Positions 7,032 to 16,655 of a DNA stretch of 64,000 bases are shown here, in pieces. The first letter of the stretch is position 1. Every line of letters begins with the position of its first letter. The notes under the pieces were generated by a model that did not search any database, was not told the DNA's origin, and saw only the letters and a list, made by a program, of their open reading frames with translations. This stretch comes from Glycomyces sp. TRM65418. GTDB lineage: Bacteria; Actinomycetota; Actinomycetes; Mycobacteriales; Micromonosporaceae. The stretch lies in assembly GCF_019710475.1 (NCBI RefSeq), contig NZ_JAJFAX010000012.1, forward strand, positions 48,789 through 112,788. The letters run 5' to 3'. A program made the position numbers and the translations under genes.

Positions 7032-7841
7032 TCAGCGCTGCGGCTCCCAGGGCATGGTCTTCACGGCTGCGAACATCGCGATCACGCCCCAGGACGCGAT
7101 GATGAGCAGGTTCCCCAGGTCGAAGGACCAGCCCGACGCGCCGGGGTCCAGCGGGGCGCGGACGGCCTCGGCCATCGGCACGAACGGGAGGAAGTCCAGG
7201 ACCGTCTGCATCGGGCCCGGCAGTCCCTCGACGGGGAAGAACACTCCGGAGATGAACAGCAACGGGAACAAGGTGGCGGTGGAGACGATGAGCGACACCT
7301 CGACGGTGGGGATCAGACGGGTCACCGCCAGACCGAGCGCGCAGGAGGTGAAGCCGCTCAGCAGCACCGCGAGCAGGAGGGCCGGCAGGCCCATCGGGCG
7401 CACCTCCAGGCCGAACGCGATCAGCGAGACCCCGATCATGATGACCACGGAGACGATCGTGACCACCAGTGAGACGCCGATGCGGCTCATCAGGTGCACC
7501 GTCTTGGGCATCGGCGTCTGCCGGATCCGCTTGAGCACCGATTTCTCGCGAGCGGTCACGATGCCGGTGACCATGTTGAAGTATCCGGACGAGGTGATGA
7601 CGAAGACGATGATGGCCGCGGTCGTCATCTGGACGGAGGCGACGCCGTTGACCGTTTCACCGGACTGCAGCAGATTGAACATCACGTTGAAGAACAGCGG
7701 GAGCAGCAGCGCGATCACCAGGGCGAACGGTGTGCGCGAGGCGCTGATGAGGCCGTAGCGCATGTCGTTGAAGAGCAGTCCGGCGATGCCCCGCCGCTGA
7801 TCGGACGTCGCGGTGGGCATCGTGAGTGTCGAGGTGGTCAT
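7032..7841 (-). CDS. ABC-2 type transporter permease
   Basis: A 269-aa permease of the drug/antibiotic ABC-2 family, with six predicted membrane segments and the usual exporter landmarks. These are an N-terminal cytoplasmic stretch, a helix around 39-58, a segment near TAREKSVLKRIRQTPMP linking helices 2 and 3, and FISGVFFPVEGLPGPMQ before the last helix. It overlaps the ATPase gene by ATGA at 7838-7841 and must pair with it. It probably exports the mature thiopeptide and may also be the main self-protection device, because no ribosomal methyltransferase, L11 paralogue or EF-Tu paralogue is visible in the cluster. Confidence 0.9.
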   Translation of the reverse strand: MTTSTLTMPTATSDQRRGIAGLLFNDMRYGLISASRTPFALVIALLLPLFFNVMFNLLQSGETVNGVASVQMTTAAIIVFVITSSGYFNMVTGIVTAREKSVLKRIRQTPMPKTVHLMSRIGVSLVVTIVSVVIMIGVSLIAFGLEVRPMGLPALLLAVLLSGFTSCALGLAVTRLIPTVEVSLIVSTATLFPLLFISGVFFPVEGLPGPMQTVLDFLPFVPMAEAVRAPLDPGASGWSFDLGNLLIIASWGVIAMFAAVKTMPWEPQR

Positions 7842-8809
7842 GAGGTCCTTCCTTCGGAGTCACGGTGGGCGAGGATGGAGAGGTACAGCTCCTCGAGATC
7901 GGGGCGTCGGACCTCCAGGTCGGCGAGCGCGACATCGCTGTCGACCGCCCAGGTGGTGAGCGCGTGCAGCGGCCCGCGGGCGTCGTCGACGTCCATGGAG
8001 ATCCGGCCCGCCTTGAAGCGCGCGCGTTCCGCGAGGTCGGCGGGCAGCCGTTTGAATTCAGCCTCGTCCCCGCGGAAGGAGATGGTGGCCCCTCGCTCGT
8101 CCGGCAGGAGGCTCGACGGGGCGCCGATCGCGGCGACCCGCCCGGAGTGCAGCACCGCCACCCGGTCGCACAGCCGCTGGGCCTCGGTCATGTTGTGGGT
8201 GGTGAGGAAGACGGTCTTGCCCATGGCGCGAATGGCCTGCACCGTCTCCCAGGCGCGATCGCGGGCTTCGATGTCCAGCCCGGTCGTCGGCTCGTCGAGG
8301 AAGACGATGTCCGGATCGCCGACCAGGGCCAGAGCCAGATCGAGGCGCCGCTGCTGACCGCCGGAGAGACGCCCGACTCGGGCGCCGCTCTTGGAGCTCA
8401 ACCCCACCAGCTCGATCACGTCGTCGACCGGGAAGGCCTGCCTGTAGTAGCCCGCGAAGAGCGCCACATGCTCTCGTACCGTCAGGTAGAGCTCGAAGCT
8501 CCCCTTCTGGGGGACGATCCCGAGGCGGTTCCGCACCGTCCGGTTGGCCCGGATCGGGTCCATGTCCAGTACCCTCACCGTCCCCGAAGTGGGCTTGACG
8601 TGGCCCTCGAGGATCTCGGTCAGCGTGGTCTTCCCGGCGCCGTTGGGTCCGAGGAGCCCGAACACCTCTCCTCGCTGAACAGTCAGGTCCACATCGGCCA
8701 GTGCCTGGACCGGTCCGAAGGACTTGGACAGGCCCTGGACGATGATCGAGTCGGTACTCTCGACGGTTCGGGGGGGTCGGCTTGCGCTTTCAGTCGTTTG
8801 CTGTGTCAT
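7838..8809 (-). CDS. ABC transporter ATP-binding protein
   Basis: A 323-aa DrrA/CcmA-type ATPase. Walker A is GPNGAGKT (54-61), the signature motif LSGGQ is at 148-152, Walker B is DIVFLDE (167-173), and a switch His follows in TTHNMTEA. The C-terminal 90 residues form the extra domain common in antibiotic exporters. The start at 8809 is an ATGA overlap with the preceding biosynthetic gene, so the exporter is made in step with the maturation enzymes. Its partner is the ABC-2 permease just downstream. Confidence 0.93.
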   Translation of the reverse strand: MTQQTTESASRPPRTVESTDSIIVQGLSKSFGPVQALADVDLTVQRGEVFGLLGPNGAGKTTLTEILEGHVKPTSGTVRVLDMDPIRANRTVRNRLGIVPQKGSFELYLTVREHVALFAGYYRQAFPVDDVIELVGLSSKSGARVGRLSGGQQRRLDLALALVGDPDIVFLDEPTTGLDIEARDRAWETVQAIRAMGKTVFLTTHNMTEAQRLCDRVAVLHSGRVAAIGAPSSLLPDERGATISFRGDEAEFKRLPADLAERARFKAGRISMDVDDARGPLHALTTWAVDSDVALADLEVRRPDLEELYLSILAHRDSEGRTS

Positions 8810-10569
8810 GAATGGGAACCTCCATCACTCGTAGTCGCATTCGCGTCGTCTGACGGGGCGCCGATCGGAATCATGTAGCCGATGATTTCGTCGTAGCCGT
8901 CCAACTGGGCTATCTCGCACACCGCGTCGTCGAAGAAGCCGCCGACCGAGACCGAACGAAGTCCCAGGGCGGTGGACACCAGCAGTAGCGACTGGGCGGC
9001 GTGGCCGATCTCCAGCGTCGCGAAGCGGTGCGCGCGCAGCCCGTAGCGCGGACGCATCCGCCCCAGGTCGGCTCCGATGAACAGGACCGCCGGGACCTCG
9101 GCGACCTCGATGCGCGGTTCGTCACCGAGGAAGAACGGCGAGCTGTAGCGCAGTACGTCGACGTCCGTCGCGGTACCGACCATCTGCAGCTCGTGGGTTC
9201 GAGGCAGGTACTCGTACAGCGCCGGATCGATCCCCTCCACGGCCCTGGCGAGGACGCGCACGATCAGCGGATACGCCATGCCGGCGCTGGGGTTCGCCAT
9301 GACCTGACGAGGCGTGGGAGGATCGGCCTCCTCGTACCATTCGGTGTCGACGACGCCCGCGCCGAGCCCGAGCAGGTTCCCGAGCCGATCGAGGCCGAGT
9401 CGCCCGGTGAATCCGTCGCGGGCGCTGCGGCGCGCGGCGATCACCTCGGCCAGGGGCGCCGCCGCCAAGGCCGGATCGACCGGCGGCAGCGGGACCGCCT
9501 CGTCGCTGGCGAACTCGAGGACCCGGACGATCGGTTCGCCCTGCCGCGGCTGCTGGTCGCCCATCGTCACCGGTCGGAACTTGCTCAATTCGTGGTAGGC
9601 GCGGTCGGGCGCGGCGGGACCGTCGGCGAAGTAGTCGGGGTACTTCCCCGGGGCGGCGATGAGCAGGGACGCCAGCCAGGCCAGATAGACCTCGTCCGAG
9701 GCGGTCATGCCCATGCGGTTGTAGATCATGTGCAGGTGCGAGACCATGACCGAGTCGGCGCTGCCCGTCAGTCGCCCCGTCCGACCGAGCTCGCGGAGAC
9801 GGTCCGTCATCCGCCCGACCGCGTCCCACCATTGCCGGTATGCGGCGGGAGCCGCTTCCTTCTGCGCGTCCCTGCGCCGCATGAGCTCGAGCCCGGTGGC
9901 GACCATCGTCGACTCGGCCGCGGCGTGGGTCTGCGCGAAGGTTCGGGCGACGGCCGCGTCGAGGTACCGCCACATGGTCGCGTATTCACGGAGCCATCGC
10001 ACGGACTCGCTCGCGGTCGTGTACATCGCCGAGACGAAGCCGAGCAGCAGATCGAGTGCGACACCGGTTCGAGCCTGCTCGCCCGGTGTGCGGGCGATGA
10101 CGGCCGCGGCCAGTTCGCTGGAGATGTGGAACAGGTCCTCCGCGGGGCCGATCGCGTCCGGGCCGCCGTAGCGGTCGGTCTCGGGCAGGTACTCGGCCTC
10201 CACGACCCGTCCGTCGGGGTTCCATTCGAGGGCTCGGGCCTCGTCCGCGGGGATCGCGAACTGCTGATAGAACTCCACCGGGTCGAGCCGGGGGGCGGGC
10301 TCGGTCGACAGCGGCGTCTCCAGCGCCGCGCGCATCATGGCCTGGGCGCGGTCGAGCCGTTCCTTGTCGGGGCCCGCCAGGCGGACTCTGACATGCGGTC
10401 CGCCTTCCCAGTAGCGGATGAAGAACCACCTGTCGATGAGGCCCTCCGCGCGCAGGCTGCGGGCCAGCGGTGCGATCGTCGCGGTCACGAGCCGGTCGGC
10501 GGCGGCCTTGCCTCGGTGGCAGAAGACGTGCAGGGCTCGCCAATTTCGGTCTGAAGTGGACTCGGTCAT
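8806..10569 (-). CDS. Fusion: glutamate-elimination domain plus SagB-type azoline dehydrogenase
   Basis: A 587-aa two-domain enzyme. Residues 1 to about 330 are a thiopeptide-type SpaB_C domain: WRALHVFCHRG, then the diagnostic WFFIRYWEGGPHVRVRL, and HMIYNRMG. This is the half of a split LanB that removes glutamate from glutamylated Ser/Thr to give dehydro amino acids. Residues about 345-565 are a SagB-type nitroreductase. RRSARDGF is its FMN-binding motif, followed by PSAGMAYPL and the C-terminal HAAQSLLLVSTALGLRSVSVGGF. This half would oxidise thiazolines and oxazolines to azoles. The same fusion is known for LazF of the lactazole pathway, the closest precedent I can name. Both junctions are ATGA overlaps. 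Domain calls are secure; the detailed substrate order is inferred. Confidence 0.88.
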   Translation of the reverse strand: MTESTSDRNWRALHVFCHRGKAAADRLVTATIAPLARSLRAEGLIDRWFFIRYWEGGPHVRVRLAGPDKERLDRAQAMMRAALETPLSTEPAPRLDPVEFYQQFAIPADEARALEWNPDGRVVEAEYLPETDRYGGPDAIGPAEDLFHISSELAAAVIARTPGEQARTGVALDLLLGFVSAMYTTASESVRWLREYATMWRYLDAAVARTFAQTHAAAESTMVATGLELMRRRDAQKEAAPAAYRQWWDAVGRMTDRLRELGRTGRLTGSADSVMVSHLHMIYNRMGMTASDEVYLAWLASLLIAAPGKYPDYFADGPAAPDRAYHELSKFRPVTMGDQQPRQGEPIVRVLEFASDEAVPLPPVDPALAAAPLAEVIAARRSARDGFTGRLGLDRLGNLLGLGAGVVDTEWYEEADPPTPRQVMANPSAGMAYPLIVRVLARAVEGIDPALYEYLPRTHELQMVGTATDVDVLRYSSPFFLGDEPRIEVAEVPAVLFIGADLGRMRPRYGLRAHRFATLEIGHAAQSLLLVSTALGLRSVSVGGFFDDAVCEIAQLDGYDEIIGYMIPIGAPSDDANATTSDGGSHS

Positions 10570-11888
10570 TGGCGCACATCCAGCAGCAGGTCGATGAATC
10601 GACTGGCGCCCATCAGCGCCAGGTAGATCGGCAATTGCGTCGAAGGCAGCCCCAGGTCGGCCGCGAGGGGGTCGGGATCGAAGCTGCGCGCCGGGCGCAG
10701 GAACCCGCGGTGCGGGGTGATGGACATGCCCGCGGCCTGCGCGGTCGCGCCCATCTGGAGTTGGAGCGCTCGCAGGCCTCGCTCCCCGCCCGCGCGGATG
10801 GCCGCGTCGTGGTCGCAGATCATCAGCAGCGCCGCGGGGCAGCCGGAGACGGCCATCTGCTCGGGCGGATACGAGAAGGACCGCTGCACCGCCGCCATGT
10901 CGGGGCCCGCCACGGGCCGCGGCGGCCGGCCCGGCTCCAGCCGGTAGCAGCCGGGCTCGAACCCGTCCACCTGCCGCGCGATGAGAACGAAGTCGATGCC
11001 GCCCTCGGCGGCCGTAGGGACCGCGGCGGTCGTTTCGGCGACCGCGCGCAGGACCGCGGCCATGGCCTCGGCCGGGAGCGGGACCGGCGCCGGGGTGTAC
11101 CCCTTGTTGGCGCGGCCGGCGGACCGCTCGAACAGCACCTCGGACCAGCTCATGCCGGTGCGGTGGGCCGGTGCGGGGCGGTGCGGCCGGTCGGCGGCCT
11201 CGCCCAGCTCGATCACGGCGGCCGGAATCCAACCGTCGGCCGCTCGCAGGCCGAGTCGGTCCAGCAGCGGCGCGTCCGGCAGGTCATGGCGCAGGCGTAC
11301 CGGCAGGCCGTGCGCGTGTGCGGCCTGTGCGAGCAGTTCGCTCAGATGCCCTGCCTCGCACAGGCTCAAGCTCCAGCGCAGTTCCCGGTACCGGGTCGGG
11401 ATGCTGCCCAGGTGGCTGATGACGGCGAGTCGGGCGCCGCCCTCCAGGGCCGCATCGAGGTCGGCGTGGTCCGACACGGGCCACAGGCGGTGCCCGGCCG
11501 CGTCATAGTGCCAGGCGCCGCCTGCGGCCAGCAGGAACACCTGCGCCGAGAAGAAGCAGTGCGCCGCGGGATAGGCGCGGTGCGGGTTGACCGCGCTGCG
11601 GACCTCGAACCGCTGCGGGGCCGAGGCCGCGATCGTGCCCAGCACCCGCTGTCGCAGTGGGGTCGCCGAGTCCACGCCGCCGCCGGGGTAGGCCGCGTCC
11701 TCCAGCATCCGGTGCAGGCCGGCGGGCAGCGGCACCGCCGGTCCGGTCGGCTCGACCGGCACGCGGACGCGGTCGTCGCCGTCGGTGGCGATGTCGAGCA
11801 GCAGCGGCCGGGCGATCCGGTCGGCGAATCCACGGAGGTGCTGGTCATCGATATCGGTTGCGGCCCAAGGCGGGTCGACGACTTCCAT
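10566..11888 (-). CDS. Second SagB/nitroreductase-like protein of the cluster
   Basis: A 440-aa protein with two nitroreductase-like half repeats. The first half shows the SAVNPHRAYPAAHC pattern where family members have PSAGxRHPL. The second half begins with SEVLFERSAGRANKGYTP (an RSxGR-like FMN motif) and ends with ALQLQMGATAQAAGMSITPHRGF, the usual end of a SagB domain. Its start at 11888 follows GAGGAG overlapping the YcaO stop. With a SagB domain already fused in the next gene, this one may be the scaffold subunit of a dehydrogenase complex, a second dehydrogenase, or the enzyme for a different ring type. I cannot tell from the sequence whether it still binds FMN. Confidence 0.75.
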   Translation of the reverse strand: MEVVDPPWAATDIDDQHLRGFADRIARPLLLDIATDGDDRVRVPVEPTGPAVPLPAGLHRMLEDAAYPGGGVDSATPLRQRVLGTIAASAPQRFEVRSAVNPHRAYPAAHCFFSAQVFLLAAGGAWHYDAAGHRLWPVSDHADLDAALEGGARLAVISHLGSIPTRYRELRWSLSLCEAGHLSELLAQAAHAHGLPVRLRHDLPDAPLLDRLGLRAADGWIPAAVIELGEAADRPHRPAPAHRTGMSWSEVLFERSAGRANKGYTPAPVPLPAEAMAAVLRAVAETTAAVPTAAEGGIDFVLIARQVDGFEPGCYRLEPGRPPRPVAGPDMAAVQRSFSYPPEQMAVSGCPAALLMICDHDAAIRAGGERGLRALQLQMGATAQAAGMSITPHRGFLRPARSFDPDPLAADLGLPSTQLPIYLALMGASRFIDLLLDVRQ

Positions 11889-11899
11889 GTCGGCTCCTC

Positions 11900-13831
11900 T
11901 CACGGGAAGGGGTGGGGTGGGGCGGTGTCGGGGTCGACCGGCGAGTCGGAGGGGTCGCGGTAGCCCAGGCGGACCGGCAGGCTGCGCAGGCGGTCGAGCC
12001 CGCGGGTGCGCCGGTACACGTGGCCGAAGGTCATCGGGATCGTCTGGGGCACGATCATCTTGACCGTCGCCGGGGTCCGCTCGGTGGTGATCCGGTCGGT
12101 CTGGTCGACGACGATCGGGTCCATGCCGTTGGCGGTCATCCGTTCGACGACGGCGAGCAGGACGTCCGTGAGGTCGGGGCGGATCCATCGGGACCGCCAG
12201 TCGCCGTAGGCCTCGGCGAGCGTGGCCGGTGCCGCCCGGGGGTCCAGGAACGACCACCAGGACCTGGTCTCGGGGTAGTTGTAGAGGATCGTGTGGTCGT
12301 GGAGGGTGTGCACCCGCCGCGGGTCGTCGATCAGGCGGCGGCCGTCCTTTTCCTGCTCGGCTCGGGTCTCGGCGGGCATGCGGTTGCGCACCACGCAGTT
12401 GGTGACCGCTTCGGTCGCGGCCGAGGCGACCGCCCGGCGCGGATCGCAGTGCGCTCCGGCCGCGAAGAACGCGACCGGCCCGTCGTCGTCGCGCCGCAGC
12501 GCCAGGCTCATCACCGCCGGGATCTCCAGTTCGGTGGTGATGTCGAACAGGTGCAGGTCGTAGCCGAGCCGGTCGAGCTGCGTCCGCATCCCTCGCAGGC
12601 TCGGCACTTCGGCTTCGTCCACACGCAGCGGCCGGGCCGGGCGCTTGGTGTACCAGGCCAGCAGAAAGGCGTCGCGTTCGACCACTTCGAACAGTCCGTA
12701 CAGGCTCGCCTCCTCCACCGAGGATCCGATGGCGCAGCCGTTCGAGCTCTCGTACAGGAACTTCGGCGAGGGCGGTCCGGTGCGGCCCCATCGGTCGAGA
12801 TGCCAGTAGGCGACGTGCTCGGGCACCAGGACCGGCCGCCGCGCGCCGAGCCGGAAGCCCCACACCCAGTCGATGGGCGTGTCGGGATCGTACGGGCTCA
12901 GGCGGAAGTCCGGATCGTCGCCGCTGCCTTCGACATGCAGGCCGAGTTCGCGCAGGTCGACCGCTTCCGGCAGCGCGTTCTGGCTGCCGCGCACGACGGT
13001 GCGCTTGCCGTGGGGGCTGGAGGAGCTGAGCCTCTCCAGCGCCTCGTAGAGCGCGATGGTCTCGCCCTCGGGATAGGTCAGGGCGCGGCCGTGTCCGGCC
13101 TCGCCGGGTTCACCGCTGGGCAGGGCGAGTTCGGCGCTGGTCAGGGCCATCACCGAGTTCTCGGAGCGGTAGACGTGGCCGACCGGCCCGTACCGCCAGT
13201 CGTGGACGAGGTCTCGCAGTTCGCTCCCGCTCAGCCCGGAGGCGTTGGTGCGGAACGACTCGGGGTCGGCCTGCGGGCGCGGGGCGAAGGCGACCCGGGC
13301 CAGGTCGGCGCTGTCGTCGGGGACGGGACGGCAGCCGGGGCAGCCCGGCAGCGGCGTCATCCGGTGGATCCGGCCGGTCAGCCGGCCGGTCGAGACGTGA
13401 ATCTCCCTGTCGGCCAGCAGGTCATGGCGCAAGGCGCGGTCGGTGATCGCGGCGAGGTGCCGCAGATGCGCGGACGTCAGCGCGAGCGCCGGGACCGGGC
13501 CGTCGAGCTGCTCGGCCGGGGCGTTCTGGCGGCGCCACAGCCGTCGGCGCCGCTCGGCGCACACCTGGCACCCGGGCGTGCCGGGCCGGACCCAGGGGCC
13601 GACGATCCCCAGGTCGCCGACGATCCTGGCGGGCAGGACAGCGGCCTCGCGCAAGGCCTGCTGTTCGGCGCCGTCGCGTTCGGGGTCCCAGCCGTCGCGG
13701 GCGAGCACGACGGTGTCGCCGGTGGTGACCGCGGCGTCCTGGGCGCTCGGCACGGAGGCGTCGTAGCAGCCGGACAGTGTGTCGGCCAGTGTCTCGTGCA
13801 GGCCGCCCTCGCCGATGAGCCAGGTCGTCAT
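11900..13831 (-). CDS. YcaO-domain cyclodehydratase (TOMM D protein)
   Basis: A 643-aa ATP-dependent cyclodehydratase that converts Cys (and possibly Ser/Thr) of the precursor into azolines. The N-terminal part has two CxxC pairs (Cys88/Cys91 in GCQVC and Cys164/Cys167 in GCPGC), the structural zinc site of E1-like and fused cyclodehydratases. The YcaO part shows the ATP-binding helix EGETIALYEALERL and the SSNGCAIGSSVEEA...ERDAFLLAWY block. It ends with PHPFP, the PxPxP C-terminus required for activity in azoline-forming YcaO proteins. The start is an ATGA overlap with the ThiF-like partner, which presents the leader. The eight Cys of each core make it the main tailoring enzyme. Confidence 0.93.
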   Translation of the reverse strand: MTTWLIGEGGLHETLADTLSGCYDASVPSAQDAAVTTGDTVVLARDGWDPERDGAEQQALREAAVLPARIVGDLGIVGPWVRPGTPGCQVCAERRRRLWRRQNAPAEQLDGPVPALALTSAHLRHLAAITDRALRHDLLADREIHVSTGRLTGRIHRMTPLPGCPGCRPVPDDSADLARVAFAPRPQADPESFRTNASGLSGSELRDLVHDWRYGPVGHVYRSENSVMALTSAELALPSGEPGEAGHGRALTYPEGETIALYEALERLSSSSPHGKRTVVRGSQNALPEAVDLRELGLHVEGSGDDPDFRLSPYDPDTPIDWVWGFRLGARRPVLVPEHVAYWHLDRWGRTGPPSPKFLYESSNGCAIGSSVEEASLYGLFEVVERDAFLLAWYTKRPARPLRVDEAEVPSLRGMRTQLDRLGYDLHLFDITTELEIPAVMSLALRRDDDGPVAFFAAGAHCDPRRAVASAATEAVTNCVVRNRMPAETRAEQEKDGRRLIDDPRRVHTLHDHTILYNYPETRSWWSFLDPRAAPATLAEAYGDWRSRWIRPDLTDVLLAVVERMTANGMDPIVVDQTDRITTERTPATVKMIVPQTIPMTFGHVYRRTRGLDRLRSLPVRLGYRDPSDSPVDPDTAPPHPFP

Positions 13832-15510
13832 TGTCCGGTTCCGTTCCGTTGCAGGCCCACCCAGCCGATCACACCGAGCGCGTCGAGCGCGGGTTCGCCT
13901 CGCCAGCGGGCGCCGCCGATCCGCTCGTCCTCGCCGCACAGCGCCGCGAGCGTCTCGTCGCCGTGCCAGGCGGGGGCCTCGACGGCGTCGGGTGCTCCGG
14001 GCGGGGTGTCGACGATCGGGACCGTCGGCCGGTCGCCACCGGCTTGCAGGACCGCGGCGGCGTGCCGGGACACGACCCGGCGGGCGACTTCGCCGTCGGG
14101 GTGGGCGAAGACGGCCACGCGTCGGCCTTCGGCGAGGGCCGCGGCCACGGTCAGGTCCGGGACCCGGAGCGGGTGCCGCACTTCGAGCGTGACCGCCGGA
14201 TCGCTCCGGTCGATCTCGTCGACGGCGGGGCCGAACCGGTTCCGGCGCTCGTCCTGGTCGTCCAGCCAGGCTGCCGCCAGACGGTTGACCGCGTCGCACA
14301 GCATCGCGTTCGCATCCGCACCGGCACAGGCGATGCGGGTCGAAGCCTGCATCGCCTCGCCACCGGCCAGAGTCCACAGACTGGTCGCGTCGGCCCGACC
14401 GGCCGCGTTCCGGGCCGCGCCGAGGGCCGCGCGATAGCGGGCGACGTCGCCGGTCTCGCCCCAGCCGAACGCGTCCGCGCCGGCGGTCGCCAGCGCCAGC
14501 GGCATCTGGGAGAGCTCGCCGTCGTCGGTGGCCGGGAGGATGCCGGTGACGCTGTCGCACAGGTCGGTGATGCGGTCGGGGTCGGTGTCGGCGGGCAGGT
14601 GCGGGTCGACCGGTTCGGCCACGGTGCGGCCGTGCGGGGCGACGGGGTGGACGGTGGTCTGGATCCGCTCGGCCTCGATGAGGTACGCCTGGCCGTCGTA
14701 TTCGGTGCTGACTCCGGTGAGGGCGTAGAACGCCTGCATCGCGGCGAGGTTCCCCGCGAGGGTCGCGGCGACCGCCGGTACCGGTCCGATGGCGGTGTCG
14801 AGGCCCCGGTCCCGCATCCGTTCGAGCACCGTGGAGAGGCCGGCGTCGCCGTCCCGTTCGCGCAGGGGCGCGATCACCGCGCGGTCGCGCAGTTGGGCGA
14901 CGCCGATCGTGCCCGAGGCCGGCCCGGGCGGCGGCTGGGCGGTGTCGACGTGGATGCGCACCGGCGCCTCCGCCTCGCGGCCGGGCCCGAGCTCGGCGCC
15001 GGTCTCGGCCGCCAATCTCCGCAGCGCGTCGGAGGGTTCGTCGATGCGCAGTCGTCCGGCGCCGAGGCTGAGCAGGCTTCGGGCGGCGGCCTCGGCTACG
15101 GGGCCTTGGCCGTGGATCGCGATCGGGTGGTGCCGCAGCCGGTCGAACGCGGCAGTCGGGTCGTCCGCCGCGGAGTCCAGGAACGCGAGGGTGCGGCGGT
15201 GATCGGGATGGACGGTCGCGTCGGCGGCGGCGGTGCCGGGGGCCTCGGCGCGCAGGAACCCCTTGTCCAGCAGTTCGTCGAGGAGCCGCTGGGCGGTGTC
15301 GCGCGCCGCGGGCGGCAGCGCGGCGGTGAGCGCCTCGGGGTCGGCCCCCCGGTGGAGATGCGGGAACAACGCGGTCCACAGCTTGCCGAGCGCGGGCGAG
15401 CCGCTGATCTTGAGCGTCTCCTGCCAGCCGACGCAGTAGAGCCCGCCTTCGACGGGGGTGATGTGGACGGCCGCTCGCAGCCGGACCTGCCTGGGCGCTG
15501 CCGTGTTCAC
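13828..15510 (-). CDS. Ocin-ThiF-like leader-recognition partner of the cyclodehydratase
   Basis: A 560-aa protein. Residues about 8-85 look like a RiPP recognition element (winged helix: VRLRAAVHITPVEGG...LLDELLDKGFLR), which should bind the acidic leader of the precursors. Next comes an E1/ThiF-like Rossmann segment (IHGQGPVAEAAARSLLSLGAG) and a long, less conserved remainder. No adenylating-site or catalytic-Cys motif of a true E1 enzyme is obvious, as expected for the regulatory F-protein class. It overlaps both neighbours by GTGA/ATGA and directly precedes the YcaO gene, the usual pair in thiopeptide clusters such as the laz and tbt pathways. Confidence 0.85.
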   Translation of the reverse strand: MNTAAPRQVRLRAAVHITPVEGGLYCVGWQETLKISGSPALGKLWTALFPHLHRGADPEALTAALPPAARDTAQRLLDELLDKGFLRAEAPGTAAADATVHPDHRRTLAFLDSAADDPTAAFDRLRHHPIAIHGQGPVAEAAARSLLSLGAGRLRIDEPSDALRRLAAETGAELGPGREAEAPVRIHVDTAQPPPGPASGTIGVAQLRDRAVIAPLRERDGDAGLSTVLERMRDRGLDTAIGPVPAVAATLAGNLAAMQAFYALTGVSTEYDGQAYLIEAERIQTTVHPVAPHGRTVAEPVDPHLPADTDPDRITDLCDSVTGILPATDDGELSQMPLALATAGADAFGWGETGDVARYRAALGAARNAAGRADATSLWTLAGGEAMQASTRIACAGADANAMLCDAVNRLAAAWLDDQDERRNRFGPAVDEIDRSDPAVTLEVRHPLRVPDLTVAAALAEGRRVAVFAHPDGEVARRVVSRHAAAVLQAGGDRPTVPIVDTPPGAPDAVEAPAWHGDETLAALCGEDERIGGARWRGEPALDALGVIGWVGLQRNGTGQ

Positions 15511-16655
15511 GAGGCGGCCTCCGCGTTCTCGTCGGGCTTGAGTATCTGCCGCCAGTTCACTCCGGTGACGGCGTCGACCGCTTCGCTGACCGCGTGGGCC
15601 AGGAACAGCCGCTCGGCCGGGGAGACGTCGATGACGAGCATCTGGGCGTACAGGAGGTTGACCATGAACCGGTAGGAGGCGAACCAGCGGCCCGCTTCTT
15701 TGTCGGTGTACTCGACTTCGCGCAGTGCCGCGTGGAACTCGCTGTACTCGCGGTCGTCTCCGACGGCGTACTTGCGCCGCAGGTGGTCGTTCAGATCGGC
15801 CGCGCGGTCGGTGTAGCCCTCGTGCAGGAGCGGTTCGATGTCGCGGACCTCGGCGAGGTCGAGGGCGCGGTCCCAGAAGGTCCGCAGCGCCTGCCCCCAG
15901 CGTTGCCAGACCGGGTCGCTCCCGGTGTAGTAGCCGGGTTCGGTGGGGTCGTCGACCAGCGAGGTGGTCAGCGCCTCGAACTGCGGACTCACCGGACGGT
16001 AGCGTGATTCGAAGTCGGCGCGCAGTGAGCCGTCGCGGTCGTAGTCCTGGAGGTGGTCCTCGAGGTGCGACTTGTAGGAGAGGCTGCCGTGGAGCAGGCC
16101 GCGGTCGGGATAGGTCGCGGCCAGCAGCACCATGAAGGTGAACGCGCCCTGGAGCCTCGCCGATTTGCTGCGCTCGGCCGCGGCGATGATGTGCTCCAGC
16201 GGCTCGACCATGGCCTCGTTGAAGGCGTCGCGGAGGTCCCGGGCGTTCGGGTTCTCGATGAGCCCCGGCTCGAGGGGGGTGTCGAAGGGGCGCACCGTGT
16301 TGTCGGGCCAGATCGGCTCGTAGGGCGGGGGAATGAGCTCGGCGGCGCCGAGCTGGCGCGAGGTCTCCAGGTAGCCGTCCGTGTTGAGCACGTAGCCGGA
16401 ACCGTGCTGCTTGAGCCCGGCCTCGATCGCGGGCCGTTCGGCGGCGAGGGCGGCGACGAGGGCGCCGTGTTCGGGGCCGGAGGCGATGAGCTGGAGGTGC
16501 GGTCCGAACCGCCAGTGGCGGCCGATGTGGACGTGGCTGACCCCGTGGACCCGCTGGAGGCGGTGCACGGCGGGGATGAGGACCGCGGCGACGAACCGGC
16601 GTTTGACCGGCGCGTGGTAGGCGATCGCCAGCGAGGCTCTGGTCAGGGGCGTCAC
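15507..16655 (-). CDS. Thiopeptide [4+2] pyridine synthase-like protein
   Basis: A 382-aa protein of the small LanB-related class (TclM/TbtD/LazC type) that joins two dehydroalanines into the central pyridine and expels the leader. It starts with a SpaB_C-like fold (ASLAIAYHAP, then HVHIGRHWRFGPHLQLIASG), but lacks the WFFIRY signature of the elimination domain present in the fusion gene. It also has the length typical of pyridine synthases. Later landmarks are ERLFLAHAVSEAVD and GVNWRQILKP near the C-terminus. The GTG start at 16655 overlaps the stop of the dehydratase gene (GTGA). The assignment rests on domain type, size and on the elimination role being filled elsewhere; no single catalytic residue proves it. 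Confidence 0.8.
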   Translation of the reverse strand: MTPLTRASLAIAYHAPVKRRFVAAVLIPAVHRLQRVHGVSHVHIGRHWRFGPHLQLIASGPEHGALVAALAAERPAIEAGLKQHGSGYVLNTDGYLETSRQLGAAELIPPPYEPIWPDNTVRPFDTPLEPGLIENPNARDLRDAFNEAMVEPLEHIIAAAERSKSARLQGAFTFMVLLAATYPDRGLLHGSLSYKSHLEDHLQDYDRDGSLRADFESRYRPVSPQFEALTTSLVDDPTEPGYYTGSDPVWQRWGQALRTFWDRALDLAEVRDIEPLLHEGYTDRAADLNDHLRRKYAVGDDREYSEFHAALREVEYTDKEAGRWFASYRFMVNLLYAQMLVIDVSPAERLFLAHAVSEAVDAVTGVNWRQILKPDENAEAAS

